A stretch of 64,000 bases of DNA, from positions 53,555,785 through 53,619,784 of the forward strand of contig ML677326.1 of the NCBI GenBank assembly GCA_007922305.1. The letters are read 5' to 3'. The notes beneath the pieces are model-generated. The model had not been told where the DNA came from, did no database searches, and saw only the letters and a list, made by a program, of their open reading frames with translations. The stretch comes from Dermatemys mawii (Eukaryota > Chordata > Testudines > Dermatemydidae). Each line of letters starts with the position of its first letter. The first letter of the stretch is position 1. Shown here piece after piece: positions 22,405-34,311 of this stretch. The position numbers and the translations under genes were made by a program.

Positions 22405-22626
22405 CCTTGTTAAGGATAGAGGCCCAGGCAGGGACATGCACATCCAGGAAATGAATGCATGGGTGCATGGATGATATCGACTGGAGGACTTCAGATTCAT
22501 TGACCATGCAATGCTGTTCCAGGAAGAAGGTCTGCTAGCAAGAGATGGGGTTCACCTGACCAAAATGGGGCAGAGCATCTTCATGCACTGATTCACCAAC
22601 CTAATGAGCAGAGCTTTAAACTAGGT
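22405..22626 (+). pseudogene. CR1 ORF1 esterase C-terminal remnant
   Basis: One frame reads through LVKDRGPGRDMHIQEMNAW to LLARDGVHLTKMG and ends ...MSRALN followed by a stop at 22622-22624. DGVHLT carries the Asp-x-x-His pair that forms the last catalytic block of SGNH-type esterases. CR1/L2-clade ORF1 proteins are known to contain such an esterase. Two in-frame TGA codons kill the frame. No gag-like N-terminus or RT follows, so this is an isolated scrap. The identification rests on motif order and the position of the terminal stop. Confidence 0.75.
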
Positions 22627-23219
22627 TCAAAATAGGGAGAATCATACTACCTCTGGGACCTACTTATGACATTAACTCAATTTAACCTTATTGTAATGTC
22701 ATTACCAATTAGACTGTCAGTGGGTAGTTGATCCCTAATGCCTACCACAATTTTACCACTAAAATTTCCATACTCCAGCTGGATCTTAGACAAAAGGATA
22801 GTTACAAGAAATTCAGGTAAGGCCAAAAGATTCATGTTCCTGCCAGCTAGTTTGTCCCCTTCCCAGACATAATATGCTTTAACCAAAATAAAGTCAGATG
22901 CTGTATTGCACTAACCTTGGCATTTCAAACCAAATCACTTTTGTATTCTCTAATTCCTTATTACTACCATCCTACTTAACATTAATATATGTCATCAGAC
23001 TTTCTTCTGATATTACACTAGCAACATTTTCGCACAAGGTGGCAGTGTTACTGCTTACTTGGTTATCATCTGCATCTATTTCTAATCATTAATATCCATT
23101 GCGGAATTTGTTACAGGTGGTATAATAAATATTTAGACAATTTGGCTTTATATGACCGTGGCTTCCATTTAGGGTAAGAGGTTTTAAACTCTGGGTTCCC
23201 TTTTTTTTTTCTTTAAACA
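22627..23219. other. unassigned sequence
   Basis: No repeat or coding signal was recognised. Two short frames on opposite strands (69 and 64 codons) have no motifs. Confidence 0.5.
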
Positions 23220-24201
23220 AAGTTGGGGTTAGATTTACCTTTGAACCCTTCATCCCTTTTAAATTGGAGTTTACATTTATCTATAGTGCTGTTTACAATA
23301 TATTGATCAGCAATTTCTGCAGCTTGTAAAACTGAATCATGGTTTTTAATCACATATGGTAGCTCTAACTGTTCAATTGTAATAGTAACAGTTTGTCAAA
23401 GTCACCATAAGCTTTTTTTCCCCAGTAACCCACTTCTTAACAAAATATAATAGTTTATGAGCACACTCCACATACGAATAATCATTAGAGATCTTAACAT
23501 TTCTAAATTTTAACCTGTAAGTTTCAGAGGTTACCTGATATCACTTTAATACAGTATCATTTACGTAATTCAAAGCTTCATCAACCCCCATCTCACTGAA
23601 AACATCTTTAGCTTTCCTAGTTAATCTGGTCAATGGGATAAGCATCTGCTGCATGTCTGGAATCTGGTGAACATCACACAGTCATTCAAAGGTAGACAAA
23701 AATTCTTCCATATCTTCAGAATCTTTATAAATGGGACATATTCACTCCCAATTTTTACTATCGAGATGAGATGGACTTCCAGGCTATAAACCTTTTGCTC
23801 CTCTCTCACCTGGAGTTGGGCTGTAGCAGCTTCTTTCTGTCTTAGGTGGGCTTCTTTTCCAGCTTCTAGCTGTTCCATTCACCTGCAATGAGCCTTTTCC
23901 TCAGCATCCACCTGTTCCGTATGTCTCTTACGCTCATTCTGTTTCATCTAAGCAATCTTTTGTTTCCCCTTCAACCAAAGTTCTGTCATTTCTCTCTCAT
24001 GCTCATCTCTTTTCAGCACTTGCATTCTGATTTCTTATGCTGCAGATGCATCTGGGACAGATAAAGATGGAGGCCCAGCTTTCTGGCCACGAGAAAATTT
24101 CTCACTTTTTGCTCTCTTCTTAAGGAATAAACCCCTTTGTGACCATAAATCTTAAAGAACTTTTCTGTCAAGACACTCATATGTTTGTGGCATAAGTTCA
24201 T
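23220..24201 (-). pseudogene. Gypsy/retrovirus-like gag remnant
   Basis: Minus-strand fragments appear in the order expected of a reptile LTR-retroelement gag. First is an N-terminal SAP-like segment (24013-24201) with helical LTEKFFKIYGHKG and LVARKLGL. Next is a charged Q/E-rich helical stretch (23770-23880, AHLRQKEAATAQLQ). Last is a capsid-like segment (23640-23400) with LTRLTRKAKDVFSEMG, a TSETYRLKF block and YSYVECAHKLL. That capsid pattern resembles the SCAN-related gag of Gypsy-type elements. Frameshifts and stops break it throughout, and no LTR, protease or RT was found nearby. Assignment to Gypsy rather than an endogenous retrovirus is inference. Confidence 0.65.
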
Positions 24202-24521
24202 TGTAGTTCATTGTAGTTAACCCTTAAAACATAACTGACCACAGATGCAATTAAGATATGAAAGGGAATCAGCATCTGAAATCTAATGGGTTACATTGGT
24301 AAACTTCTAACAAGATGCAGATAAAAACACAGACAAATACACTTAGCAACTATTCTTTGATTCTTATGAATCAAACTAAATGAATTAGGGATTGCTAGTC
24401 TAATTAACAATTATTAATTATTTAATATCTCTACATAAGTGGATTGTTTTGATTACAGTTGCAATATCTTTTAAGTTGTTATGGGCCATACATAGTTTGG
24501 CTTGTCTGCCAGCATCACAAG
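24202..24521. other. unassigned sequence
   Basis: Nothing recognised. It contains a short direct repeat GTTCATTGTAGTTCATTGTAG just beyond the gag remnant. Confidence 0.45.
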
Positions 24522-25222
24522 AACATTTAGGTAAACTAGATGTATTCAAGTCAGCAGGGTCTGATGAAACTATCCTAGGATACTTCAGAAACTAGCTGAA
24601 GCAATCTTGGAATTATTACCAATTATCCCTGAGACTCCTGAAAGATGAATGAGATCCCAGAGGACTAGAGAAGGGCAAACATAGTACTTCTATATAAAAA
24701 GGGGGAATAAAGAGGAAGCAGGGAATTATAGACCATTCCAGGTATTGAAGTTAGGCGGAAAGATACTGGAACAAATTATTAAACAATCAATTTGTAAGCA
24801 CTTTGAGGATAACAGGGTTATAAAGAATAGCCAGCATGGATTTGTCAAGAACAAATCCTGTCAAACCAAGCTAAGTTTCTTTACACAGGTTTACTGGCCT
24901 TGTGGATGGGTATAGGGGGAAAACAGTAGATGTGATATATCTTGATACAGTCCTACAGGAAAAAAGTGATGTGCTTAATCTGCAGCAAGAGATTTAGATA
25001 AGATATTATCTAGATAACTATAAGGGTAGTTCTCCCCTGGAAGACTATTCCAGAGTGTGTTGTGGAATCCCCATCATCGAAGGTTTTTAAGAACAAGTTG
25101 GACATACACTTGTCTGAGATAGGGTAGGTTTATTTGGCTCTCCCTCTGCACAGGTGGCTGGAGTAGATGACCTTTTGAGATCCCTTCCAGCTTACACCTC
25201 TGATTCTATGATTCTGCTTTTT
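24522..25222 (+). mobile_element. CR1 LINE copy with internal deletion
   Basis: The first part (24522-24960) matches the CR1 RT start: a SAGSDE block (usually SPGPDG), LYKKGE around the fingers, ENRVIKNSQHGFVKNKSC-like reading and DVIYLD at the palm. At about 24970 it jumps to the 3' end block beginning CAGCAAGAGATTTAGATAAG and runs to the classic terminus GATCCCTTCCAGCTTACACC and TCTGATTCTATGATTCTG. The catalytic core and the following domain are therefore missing. It is non-functional, and appears to be the same subfamily as 32740-33525. Confidence 0.85.
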
Positions 25223-26985
25223 CCAGGAAGGAAAGAGGACCACAATGCCATCCTCTGTGGCCTCCTAGCAAAGAATTTTGCAAAAGGTCATCCCTGCCCT
25301 CTCAGACAGTTTATAGTTGTGCTGCTATATGTCCTGTGATCCTAGGGCTGTCTAGGTAATATCTCTTGTTAGAACACAATAAATAATTTGTTTAACTAAT
25401 TTTACTTTTTTTGCCCTGTTTGGAAATTCTCTGGATACAGATACAATATTCTTGAATTTATTCACTTACTAAAATTTCATCTCTTTCTTCAGTGAATAAT
25501 CCCTGGTTTGGAAATCATTTATATCAAATTTATTGTGAATGATTTGCAATTCCCAATGCATTGGTTAGTTACATAAATCATATGGTATTATTTCTATTCT
25601 CAAGTAACAAGAAACACTAATACAAAAAGAGGCCAAATTCTTCTCTTATTCTCACTAGTGAAATTCCACTGGAGGAAGTGGAGATGCTAATGGTAACATT
25701 AGGCCCAGAGAAATTATAGGGAAAGAAAATAGATCTTAAATGTTCAGATTACCAAATCTATAGTTACTAGATCCATCCAAGAGTGTGAGATTAAAATGGA
25801 TATATTGAATTCCTAGTTTCCCCTCTCTAACTTGGGATCTACAGTAAGATAGCCCTCTCCCACACAAATTAAAGAACATGCTTCATGGCTCTCCCCCTGC
25901 TCATAATGCAGGGGTAGGTCGAGGTAGAAGGTAAGTTGGAAGACTTCAGATTTATTATTTTTTCTCAGATGAGAGCACGATATTTCAATACTTCAGGTGA
26001 CCAAGATTTGAACCCTTTTTTCTTCGTGCTATTGGCAGATGCTATAGTGTGATGTTCCGTTTTCTTTGATTGCCCATAACTATATTAAATATAAATAAAT
26101 GTCTCACCTAATGTCTTGCTCCAAAACTCCAGTTCTATCTGCCAAATTGTCTTAGCGGAGAAAATGTTGGTTGATAAGCATAATTAGCCTTTTTTGAAGG
26201 GTGGAAGAAGGAAGTTGAGGGGGAGGAGGTAAAAAAGACTACTTGATTGCTACAAATTCTGCAGACAATGACTTTCCCTTTTACCTTCCTAGAGAATATT
26301 TCTCTTCTCCCTTCCTTTTCACCAAAACTTATGCAATTAGTATTTCTTTAGCATATAAGGTAACTGTATATAAGTAAGTGCTGCTTTTTAAAATGAAATA
26401 GCTTTTCGTCACTCCCTTCGCTCTAACCTCCTCTTCCTGTGCAGTTTGTTGTGCAATGACAGTGGTACAGACAGTGTTCAATGCTAAATAAATCTCTGGA
26501 ATTTAGAGAGATGTAAACAAAACTTCACCAGATATTAGAATTTCAAGTCATGAATATTCACATTAGTCATGGCCTTCGGTTCACAACACCAATTCAGAAT
26601 ACTTAAACTAGCATTGTCTGGGAGGATTTTGACAGAAACCAAGCTGTTAAGTATTTTTCGACTAAAACATTACATTGTATTGATTCATCTATCAGTAAAA
26701 CAAAGTATAGGTAATTATATTCTTCTGCTAACAAATTACAATATACTGATATATCTCTGCACAAAACAAAGGAGGTAAACACATTCATAAAGGAGATACA
26801 AGTTTTTAGTTAGTTTAGATAAATTATCAATGTTCTCAAGCAGATCATTAAGAGATTGACTCAAGCTCATTGAGAACACTTCATAAATCACGTTTAGCAT
26901 CCCTGGGCTAAATCTAGACAAGCCATCAGAGCCATAATTAAGCATTTTAGTGCTTAGGGCAAGAAATCATATTTGTGCACCCTAG
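25223..26985. other. unassigned sequence
   Basis: AT-rich, with short frames of 61-69 codons on both strands and no repeat recognised. Confidence 0.5.
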
Positions 26986-28385
26986 AGGTGACATGTGGGG
27001 GAACACATGGGGTCACATCCCTCTGCCCTCCAATTTCTGCCTCCCATTTAGCACAGAAGTTTTCAAACAGTGGGGGTGTGCCTCCCTCAAGGAATGACCC
27101 CCATAGTTTGAAAATCATTGGCAGATCAGAAGCTGGTGGGAGCTGCCCTGCTTGCTCATTTATCCTGATGGTTTGCTGTAGGAGTCAGGGTGCTGGTTGG
27201 CTGCCCGCAGCCCTCCCTGCCGTTCTCCCTAAGCTGACTGCCTCTGCACAGCCAGATGTTTCCCAGGCAGGGCAGGCACCACAACTCCAAGCTGTTCCCC
27301 AACACACTCTTGCTTCTGTTCCAAAGGAGCCTAGTGCTGTCGGTGACACCCCCTGGAGCCTGTGGAGCCTGGCTGCTGTGAAATGTCCACAAGATGCTCT
27401 CTGCAGTACTCACCTCCTGGGGCTCTGTATCTCAGCAGCCTGGTTACACCCTGCTCACTGCCAAGGAACCTTCCATTGCAGTCGGGTCACTCTTCCCACA
27501 CTCCCTGTGTCAGAGCAGAACCATCCTTTACTCCCCTTGGGTGCTCTGCCCCAACCCCATGGTTTTCAGGCTTGCAGTGACACAACCTGAGCCCAATGCC
27601 CCACCCAGGGTCTGAGGGCAGGCAGATGCTGGCAGGATGGATTCACTCCAGCCAGCTCCAAAACCGAAGGCTGTGAGACCAGAGCAACCTCTAGAGGACA
27701 CTACTGGGGGGAAGGGGGACCTGGAAAGGGTATTTGGAGGGTGCTGGAGTTGGTGTCTAGTGTACTAGGAGAGATATTTGAGGAGTGTGGGGAGGGGTAC
27801 CCAGTGGAGGTGGGCTTCCAGTGTTGGTGGGGGATGGAATGGCTTGATGGGGGAATCCTAGGGGATGCTGTAAACCCTATTCCCTATCCCCTTCTCTTAC
27901 CCATCGTATCCCTCTTCCCCACTGACACTATTCCCTCCCCTCACTCCCACATCCCCCTCCCCTAACCCAGCCCCTTTCCTGGCCCTCTGCCTCTTCCCCT
28001 CACCTCATCGCCTTTCCCTGCATTGCCCCCTTCTCTCCGCAAGCACTCTCCCTTGTACCAGAAGACAGGATGCTGTCCATGCAGGGTGCCCAGCACTCAT
28101 AGAAAGGGAATCCAACAAGTACTAGGCCCCAGGAGGCGGTGTCCAGTTGTAGTGGCACCGTCCACAGGAGAAGCAGGGCCATACTTTCCCTGCTCCTGGA
28201 CCAAGCCTCTTTTGGGGCGTGGAGGAGGGAGAAATCCATGAACTCTGGCTGACTCTGCTAGGCCCAATCCTGTGGGGAGTGATACTCCTGGGCCTTGTGC
28301 TGCGCAGCCTTGTTTCTGTGCCCCCACCAGCTCTGCACACTGCATAGGTGCTCCTCTTGCCCCACCTTAGTTATGGGTCTGCAAG
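26986..28385. other. GC-rich unassigned block with longest ORF
   Basis: About 1.4 kb is markedly richer in G+C than its flanks and holds the longest frame of the window (26973-27590, plus, 205 codons). The predicted product is low in charged residues, rich in Ser, Pro, Leu, Ala and Cys, shows no domain, and overlaps open frames on both strands. This is typical of GC-rich non-coding DNA with few stop codons. A hairpin sits at 27060-27114 and C-rich simple sequence at about 27890-28020. I read it as an unidentified repeat or a GC-rich island, not a gene. Confidence 0.45.
27060..27114. repeat. inverted repeat with 17-bp arms
   Basis: TTTTCAAACAGTGGGGG (27060-27076) and CCCCCATAGTTTGAAAA (27098-27114) are reverse complements with two mismatches around a 21-base spacer. 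The motif resembles the TTTTCAAACTGTGGGG palindromic repeats of turtles. Confidence 0.75.
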
Positions 28386-31300
28386 CCATTGCTGTTTAGA
28401 GCATTCATGTTTTTCATCTTCCTTAAAGTCCTGTAACCCATATGTAAACCTGGGGCTAAATTTATAATACTTTCTTTTATTATTATAGACATGGCCAGGA
28501 GATTGGATGCATATTGTGAATGATTTATGTGGAAAAATGGTTTAAAGGAACATTTAAATATTATTTGTCTGAAATAAATGTTAAAAGATTTTAAAAATGC
28601 ACTGTGAGGGTTGCTGCTTTATAAGGAGACTTTCTTCAGAAATCACATTTAGGAGACAGCTAATAAGCCCAAGTAAACTCACATGAAGGCATAGCTTAAC
28701 CTGGGCTGTCTAATTTTAGTTATTAAAATCAGGGCTGCTTTTACAGATACTACATGTCTATGTGCAGATGTATTCCTTTTCTAATTATTCCTTTTACATG
28801 TGAAATGTGTTAAATTTAAATCCAATTCAGATACAAATATGATTAATAACTGTCATAGTGTGTGAGGGAATATTAATTTATAGTTTTAACCTCTTAAATA
28901 GTTTGATTTAGTTGGTTCTACCTTATGCTTACAAAATGCTTATTCTTGGGAGGCCTTTGCATTATAGGGCAATCTAAGTAAGGCATACTGCCTGAAGGTA
29001 TTTCTCTCTTTAACACGTTGGAAAAAGACCTAGGTAAATCATTTAATCTGTTCCCTGCCAATGCAGAATTGTACTTGGCCAGTGTATTGTCCATTCTAGT
29101 TTTTGAAGTGCAGTGGTGCATTTTAGTGCAATGGTTTATCCAGACTGCCCTAAAAGAAATGGGAGAGGAGAATCAAAGCAATTTTTCTTTCACACTAGTT
29201 CTGTGCTTGTTCATGCCTCTTTTTATACCAGAATAGCTCTTCCGGATAAAGGATCCATTTGAAGTGAGCAGCTCTGGTGGTCTATTAGTACACATCCCAC
29301 TGTGGGCTTTGTGGTGGTAGTGACTATAGGACCTCATGAAGGATACTTGCACAGAACATAGTGGCAATCGTAGCAGAACACTGTGGTTTACTTCAGAAAG
29401 TGCCCTTAATTAATCTGTATGTGCACATAAACAGACTTAATGGAGACCCATCTAACAATTTAATCCTGAATAGCCATGGGGGCTTTCACCACTCCTACTG
29501 GGAATCTATTCCTCAATCCTCACTGTTAGGACATACTGCTTGATATTCAGCTATTGCTCAATAATCTGTTACTCTTAGTTATAATATTACTTAGCTACTA
29601 CACATTTCTGTATATGTGAAAAGGACTGTACACAGATTATTATAGATTAGCAGCATTTTGTATGCATTATGGTAGCTTCCAAAACATGTCTGGAGGAATT
29701 TCTGCATAGGAACCCTATGAAAAGGAAGGTCTCTTTGTAGCTGCACTCCTCCACCCCTTCTTCACCAACAGCTGGGGTCTGAGTTCCCTCCCCTCTGAAA
29801 CTCAAGTCATCTAAAATTCTGGGTAAATAGTTGGTGCAGAGGAAGCAGCTTTTCTTCCCCCATTCACTAACAGATGGGAGCAGAGAGCATATATTATCTT
29901 CTAGAGCTTCAGGCCACAGTCCTTACAGCTTCATGTTTATGTTAATCTTGAGTTCATGATCTGAAATATGTATCTTTGAAATATAAGGCATGCATTTAAA
30001 TGAATAGGTCACATTTTTTAATTTGAGTAAACTTGGGTTAAAAACCTTACTCTGACAAACAATTTTATGAGAAACAAGAGGAAATATCCTTATTCTTTTC
30101 TTTGCAGAGCTAAGATTGAGCAAATAACTGCCCCCCTTCAGACATTTTGTAGCAGAAGACACTAAGAATAATAGTGTACTGTATGATAAATGGAACATTC
30201 AGTCTTTCAGTTTCCCAGAATAAATGTCAAGTAAATAATGCAACTGTCCATTCCATATTCAGTTTCCAGCAAGAGAAAAGACATCACAGGTCATAATTTT
30301 ACAAAGCCTGGCCTGATTTTGTTCCCTTTCTCAGACATAGTCTTTATGCACATGAGTAATCTCACTGAAGTCCAGGTGAATGATCTCTACCTATGTAGGC
30401 CCATTAAAGATAATGATGCTTCCCAGGTGGCACTGAAAGATCATGACTAGTTGGAAGAATGTGGCATAGTTGCAAGACAGCACACACAGTCACAAGATAG
30501 AATGTCCACTTACTGTTAAAGAGTAAAGCGCCCATTTTAAATTCACACTGCATGCTGAAATAGACAGAAAAATGAAGTGGAAAACTGCTAGTTTGTTGGG
30601 GATTTAATCTCTTTTGCACATTCTTCAACCTTTAGGCACAACCATAGAATTAGTATTCTAATACTCTCCACTGCCTTTGTAAATGTGAGAATACATATGA
30701 AATAATTATGAGAGGCTTCCTGACTTTTTGTTCCAAGTCTGTAGTGTCTTCAATGGAGCTTAATTAAAAAAAACAAAAAACAAAAACACACAACAGAAGA
30801 AAACAAAAACACTGCTATGTCTGTGAACAACTGTATCAGGATTATTTTTCATTACTAACTTTGTGTATCTTGAATGGGAAACAGCAGAAAGTGATCTTTA
30901 TCCATTCTGAATGTTAGATAAACAGAAAGAGGCAGGTCAGACTTTCTTTAGAACCAGAAGTCCAGATTGTATTACTTAAATGGACATAAAAATGATCAGC
31001 AATGACCTCTAGTCTTTGTTTTCCATTCAGACTGTCATAAGGAAATGAAAGTTGATCACAATTAGAATGCAGAAAATAAAAAATAATGGCTTATCCTTTT
31101 ATATAGTTATCTGTTTCAGCCTATCCCCAACACACATGTTCTTTTATGACCTGTGAAATATTTTTGGGGTACAGGGGGAAGAGAACAGGTGTAATTTCAA
31201 GGCTTCCAAATCTGCAGTCAGCACACATATAAATTTTGGCATACCTGTTACTGAATTTGCCAGTCAGCAATAAAATAATAAATACTGCATCAACATGTAT

Positions 31301-32346
31301 TTGAATGTAAATAAACTGATGCTTGACTGAAAACATAATATATATTACTTTAAAAAATATCAAGGCAAATTAATTTGGTCACAGTAATTTACAAATATGC
31401 CACTTGTGCATGGTAGAAAATTTTTATCTGGGTAACTAGTCACATTTATATAAAGCTGGCTGTAGTTTTGCCTTGCAAATATTTATTTGAAATGACTATG
31501 CTTGCCTCATTAAAACAAAGGATAACAACAAAACCCCTACCAAGCCTGAGCTATTATAAATGTAAATAATGTGACAAGACTAGTTTTAAAGACATGACTA
31601 TAAAAAAAAAACAGAAATAAGATATTTAATACAGTAACAAATTCATTATAGAATAGAATCTGAGGAAGCAGTTTTTTAGCAAAAGTGTTCACTATGAGAG
31701 AGAATTCTCTTTTTATTTTCATTTGTTTTCTAAAATGTTTGATTAAATAAAGGTGTTTATAGCTATATTTATGACCACCACCAAAAAGCCTTTGTTATTT
31801 GTGGAGTGGTTATGCTGCATTCCTGTAAACACAATCACTAAAAATTCAGGAAGTAGTCAGTTTAGCTAATCTGCACAAATTTAACCCATTCACATTATTC
31901 ATCCCTTTCCCCCTCATCCTTGGCATGTTGCTTTTCCTTTTAGACTGAGCTCTTTGGGGGAGTACCTAGCACACTACAAACTCAGCTGAAATAAAAATAA
32001 TAAATATTAATAATGATCAAAGGTTTTTATCATTATTTCTGCTTTTGCCACTCATGAGCCTCCTCACACTGAGCTCCAACCTCCAACACAAGATGAGGAC
32101 AAGGAAGGAGGAAAAAAAGCTGTTAAAAGAAGCTCCTGAAGATCTCTGCCTTGATCTGTTGACCTTGTGTTTTTTTCCTGTTTTGGTCTAACTGGGATAA
32201 AAAATTGCCCATAACCTCCTCAACTTCCATTGACATGCCCTCGGGTCAGGAAGAGAAAGGTAACGTTGACCCTTTGAGCCTGATCAGCTAGCCAAACATT
32301 CTGGGTCTAGTAGGCTGTTCCAATTGGAAGTAGATCTTTTCTTTGA
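28386..32346. other. unassigned AT-rich sequence (4 kb)
   Basis: No transposon, gene or RNA was recognised. An adenine-rich simple stretch of AAAAC-type repeats lies at about 30763-30812. This is one of the longest stretches without a recognisable mobile element in the window. Confidence 0.5.
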
Positions 32347-32460
32347 TGCAGTTTTGTTTATTTATAAAGAATATACAAAGTCCTGTGACTCTGAATGCAG
32401 AAGGAGTCAAACAGCAGGAAATAGCTACTTTTGCTCTTGGCACCAAGAGCAGCTTTTTAG
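32347..32460 (-). repeat. dispersed repeat, copy A
   Basis: The stretch TTTATTTATAAAGAATATAC...GGAGTCAAACAGCAGG aligns with 45947-46040 (TTTATTTATAAAAAATGAAT...GGAATCAAACAACAGG). The minus strand carries TTCTTTATAAATAAAC including an AATAAA, so it may be the 3' end of an unclassified LTR. Confidence 0.55.
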
Positions 32461-32739
32461 TCTTCACTCTTGACCCCAGGTTAATGAGCCTATGTTACAA
32501 AAAAAAATCTCCCAAATGCTTTACTTAATACTCACTCTGGTGGCATGAGGAGAGCATAAGATCAGATGCTTCTAATATGGTTTCTTGTTACCTCTTTTGC
32601 TATGCAAATATATCTACTGGGGAGGATGACACAGCATGGATAAGATTTTTTTAAAAAAATTGGGTGTCAAAAGTTAGGTTGTAATTTGATATTTAAGTTC
32701 CTAAGTAAGTGGCTTGATTTTCAACAGTGACTGATGCTA
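32461..32739. other. unassigned sequence
   Basis: Nothing recognised between the dispersed repeat and the CR1 copy. Confidence 0.45.
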
Positions 32740-33525
32740 ACCTGTCTGAAATCAACAAGATTAAATTCAATAAATACAAGTGCAAAGTACTACACTTATG
32801 AAGGAAAAATCAAATTCACAACTATAAAATTGGAAATACTTACAAGGTGGTAGTACTACTGAAAAGGATCTAGGGCTTTTAGTGGATCACACATTGACTA
32901 TGTGCAACCATGTGATGCAGTAGTGAAAAAAGCTAATGCATTAATAGACGTGTTATCTGTAAGCCAGGGAGGTAATTGTCCTGCCCTACCCAACACTGGT
33001 GAGGCTTCAGCTGGAGAACTGTGTCCAGTTCTGGGCACTACACTTTAGGAAAGATGTGCATAAATTAGGGAGAGTCCAGAGAAGAGCAACAAAAATGATA
33101 AATGGTTAAGAAAATCTGACATAAGAGGAAAGATTAAAGAAAACAGGCACGATTAGTCATGAGAGAAGAAGGCTGAGGGAGACCCTTCAGTCTTTAAATA
33201 TGTTAAGGGTTATTATAAAGAGGACTGGGATCAGCTGTTGTCCATGTTCAATGAAGGTAGGACAAGAACTAATGCGCTTAAAGTGTAGCAAGGGAGATTT
33301 AGGTTAGACATTAGGAAAAACTTTCTAACTATAAAGGTTAAGTTGTGGAATAGGCATCCAAGGAAGGTTGTGGAATCCCCACCACTGGCGGTTTTTAAGA
33401 ACAACTTGGATAAACAATGGTCAGGGATAATCTAGACTGACTTTCTCCTGCCTCAGCACAGATGTCTGGATTTGTGGCCCTGTTAAGCTCCCTTCCAGCC
33501 CTACACTTCTATGATACTATGATCA
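32740..33525 (+). mobile_element. CR1 LINE, 3' part
   Basis: The copy begins after the RT catalytic motif (KFNKYKCKVLHL-like reading near 32765-32810). It contains the ERDLGLLVDH-type block and the CVQFWALHFRKDVHKLGRVQRRATKMI-like reading near 33020-33110, though with frameshifts. It ends with the conserved 3' tail: GGTTGTGGAATCCCC, CTCCCTTCCAGCCCTACACT and TCTATGATACTATGATC. It is 5' truncated in the usual CR1 manner and cannot make protein. Confidence 0.88.
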
Positions 33526-34307
33526 CCCAGAAACTCTTATTTGACTTTATTCCCCTCAAATAACTGTGCTTTCAGGACTGTGATGCAACCATAGACCAAC
33601 CTGAGGCCACTTTGAAAATTTGTGCCTCAAATTCAGCACTGAAAGAGCAAATTATGATTGCTGGATTAGGCAGGACTTGATTAAATGCAACATGACTGAG
33701 AGTGTGAAATGGAAGTGTCCTATCTAGCCAGCTTGCCTGATTTCAGTCCAAGGCAATTTCAGTTTATTGGGAACCTCATCCATCTTCAGTCTAGAATGAA
33801 TGCCTGAACAAATAACAATGAACTTTTACCTTCAGCAGTCACTGCTTCCAGAGAAACACATCAATCAGTCACTCACTCCTAAACCTGGATTATACGACCT
33901 GCCTTATCACCATGTATTCTTTATCATCTCTAAAGTCAACATAAACAGAGACATTGCAGTTGCCGTCAATGGAATCTAACAGAATCCTACAGGATGATAC
34001 ATCATATCACTTTCTATTAACTTCCTTTTTTGTAGAAGTTAGTCAACATAGATTCCATAATATATGGAAAGATTAGCACAGACCCCTTATTTCTATCCCT
34101 GTGTATATGACAATCTGCGAATTATGTGAACAATGGTCTCAGTAGGAGCTTCATTCACTAAGGGATGCATGAGTGTTCCACTGACCAGCAAATAGATTCG
34201 GTTTATGGAATTTCTGCCTCCCTATGTTCACTTTTTTAAAAAAGAGAAAACACCCCATAACCAACTCCATTCCCATGAAACCTACAGTATTAGAATATTA
34301 AGGTTAT
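33526..34307. other. unassigned sequence
   Basis: No repeat was recognised. A stretch around 34065-34130 has a weak likeness to U6 RNA (see rejected items). Confidence 0.45.
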
Positions 34308-34311
34308 ATAC

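Noticed and set aside
23220..24201. Intact endogenous retrovirus
   Set aside because: Only broken gag-like pieces are visible, with no LTR pair, protease, polymerase or envelope in the surrounding sequence.
26973..27590. 205-codon open frame as a host gene
   Set aside because: It sits in GC-rich DNA with overlapping open frames on both strands, has an unstructured Ser/Pro/Leu-rich product and no domain or splice context.
34065..34130. U6 snRNA-like stretch (AAGATTAGCACAGACCCCTT, then TGCGAATTATGTGAAC)
   Set aside because: Only two short blocks resemble U6, the 5' stem and upstream promoter elements are absent, and the spacing is wrong. At best it is a very degraded pseudogene.
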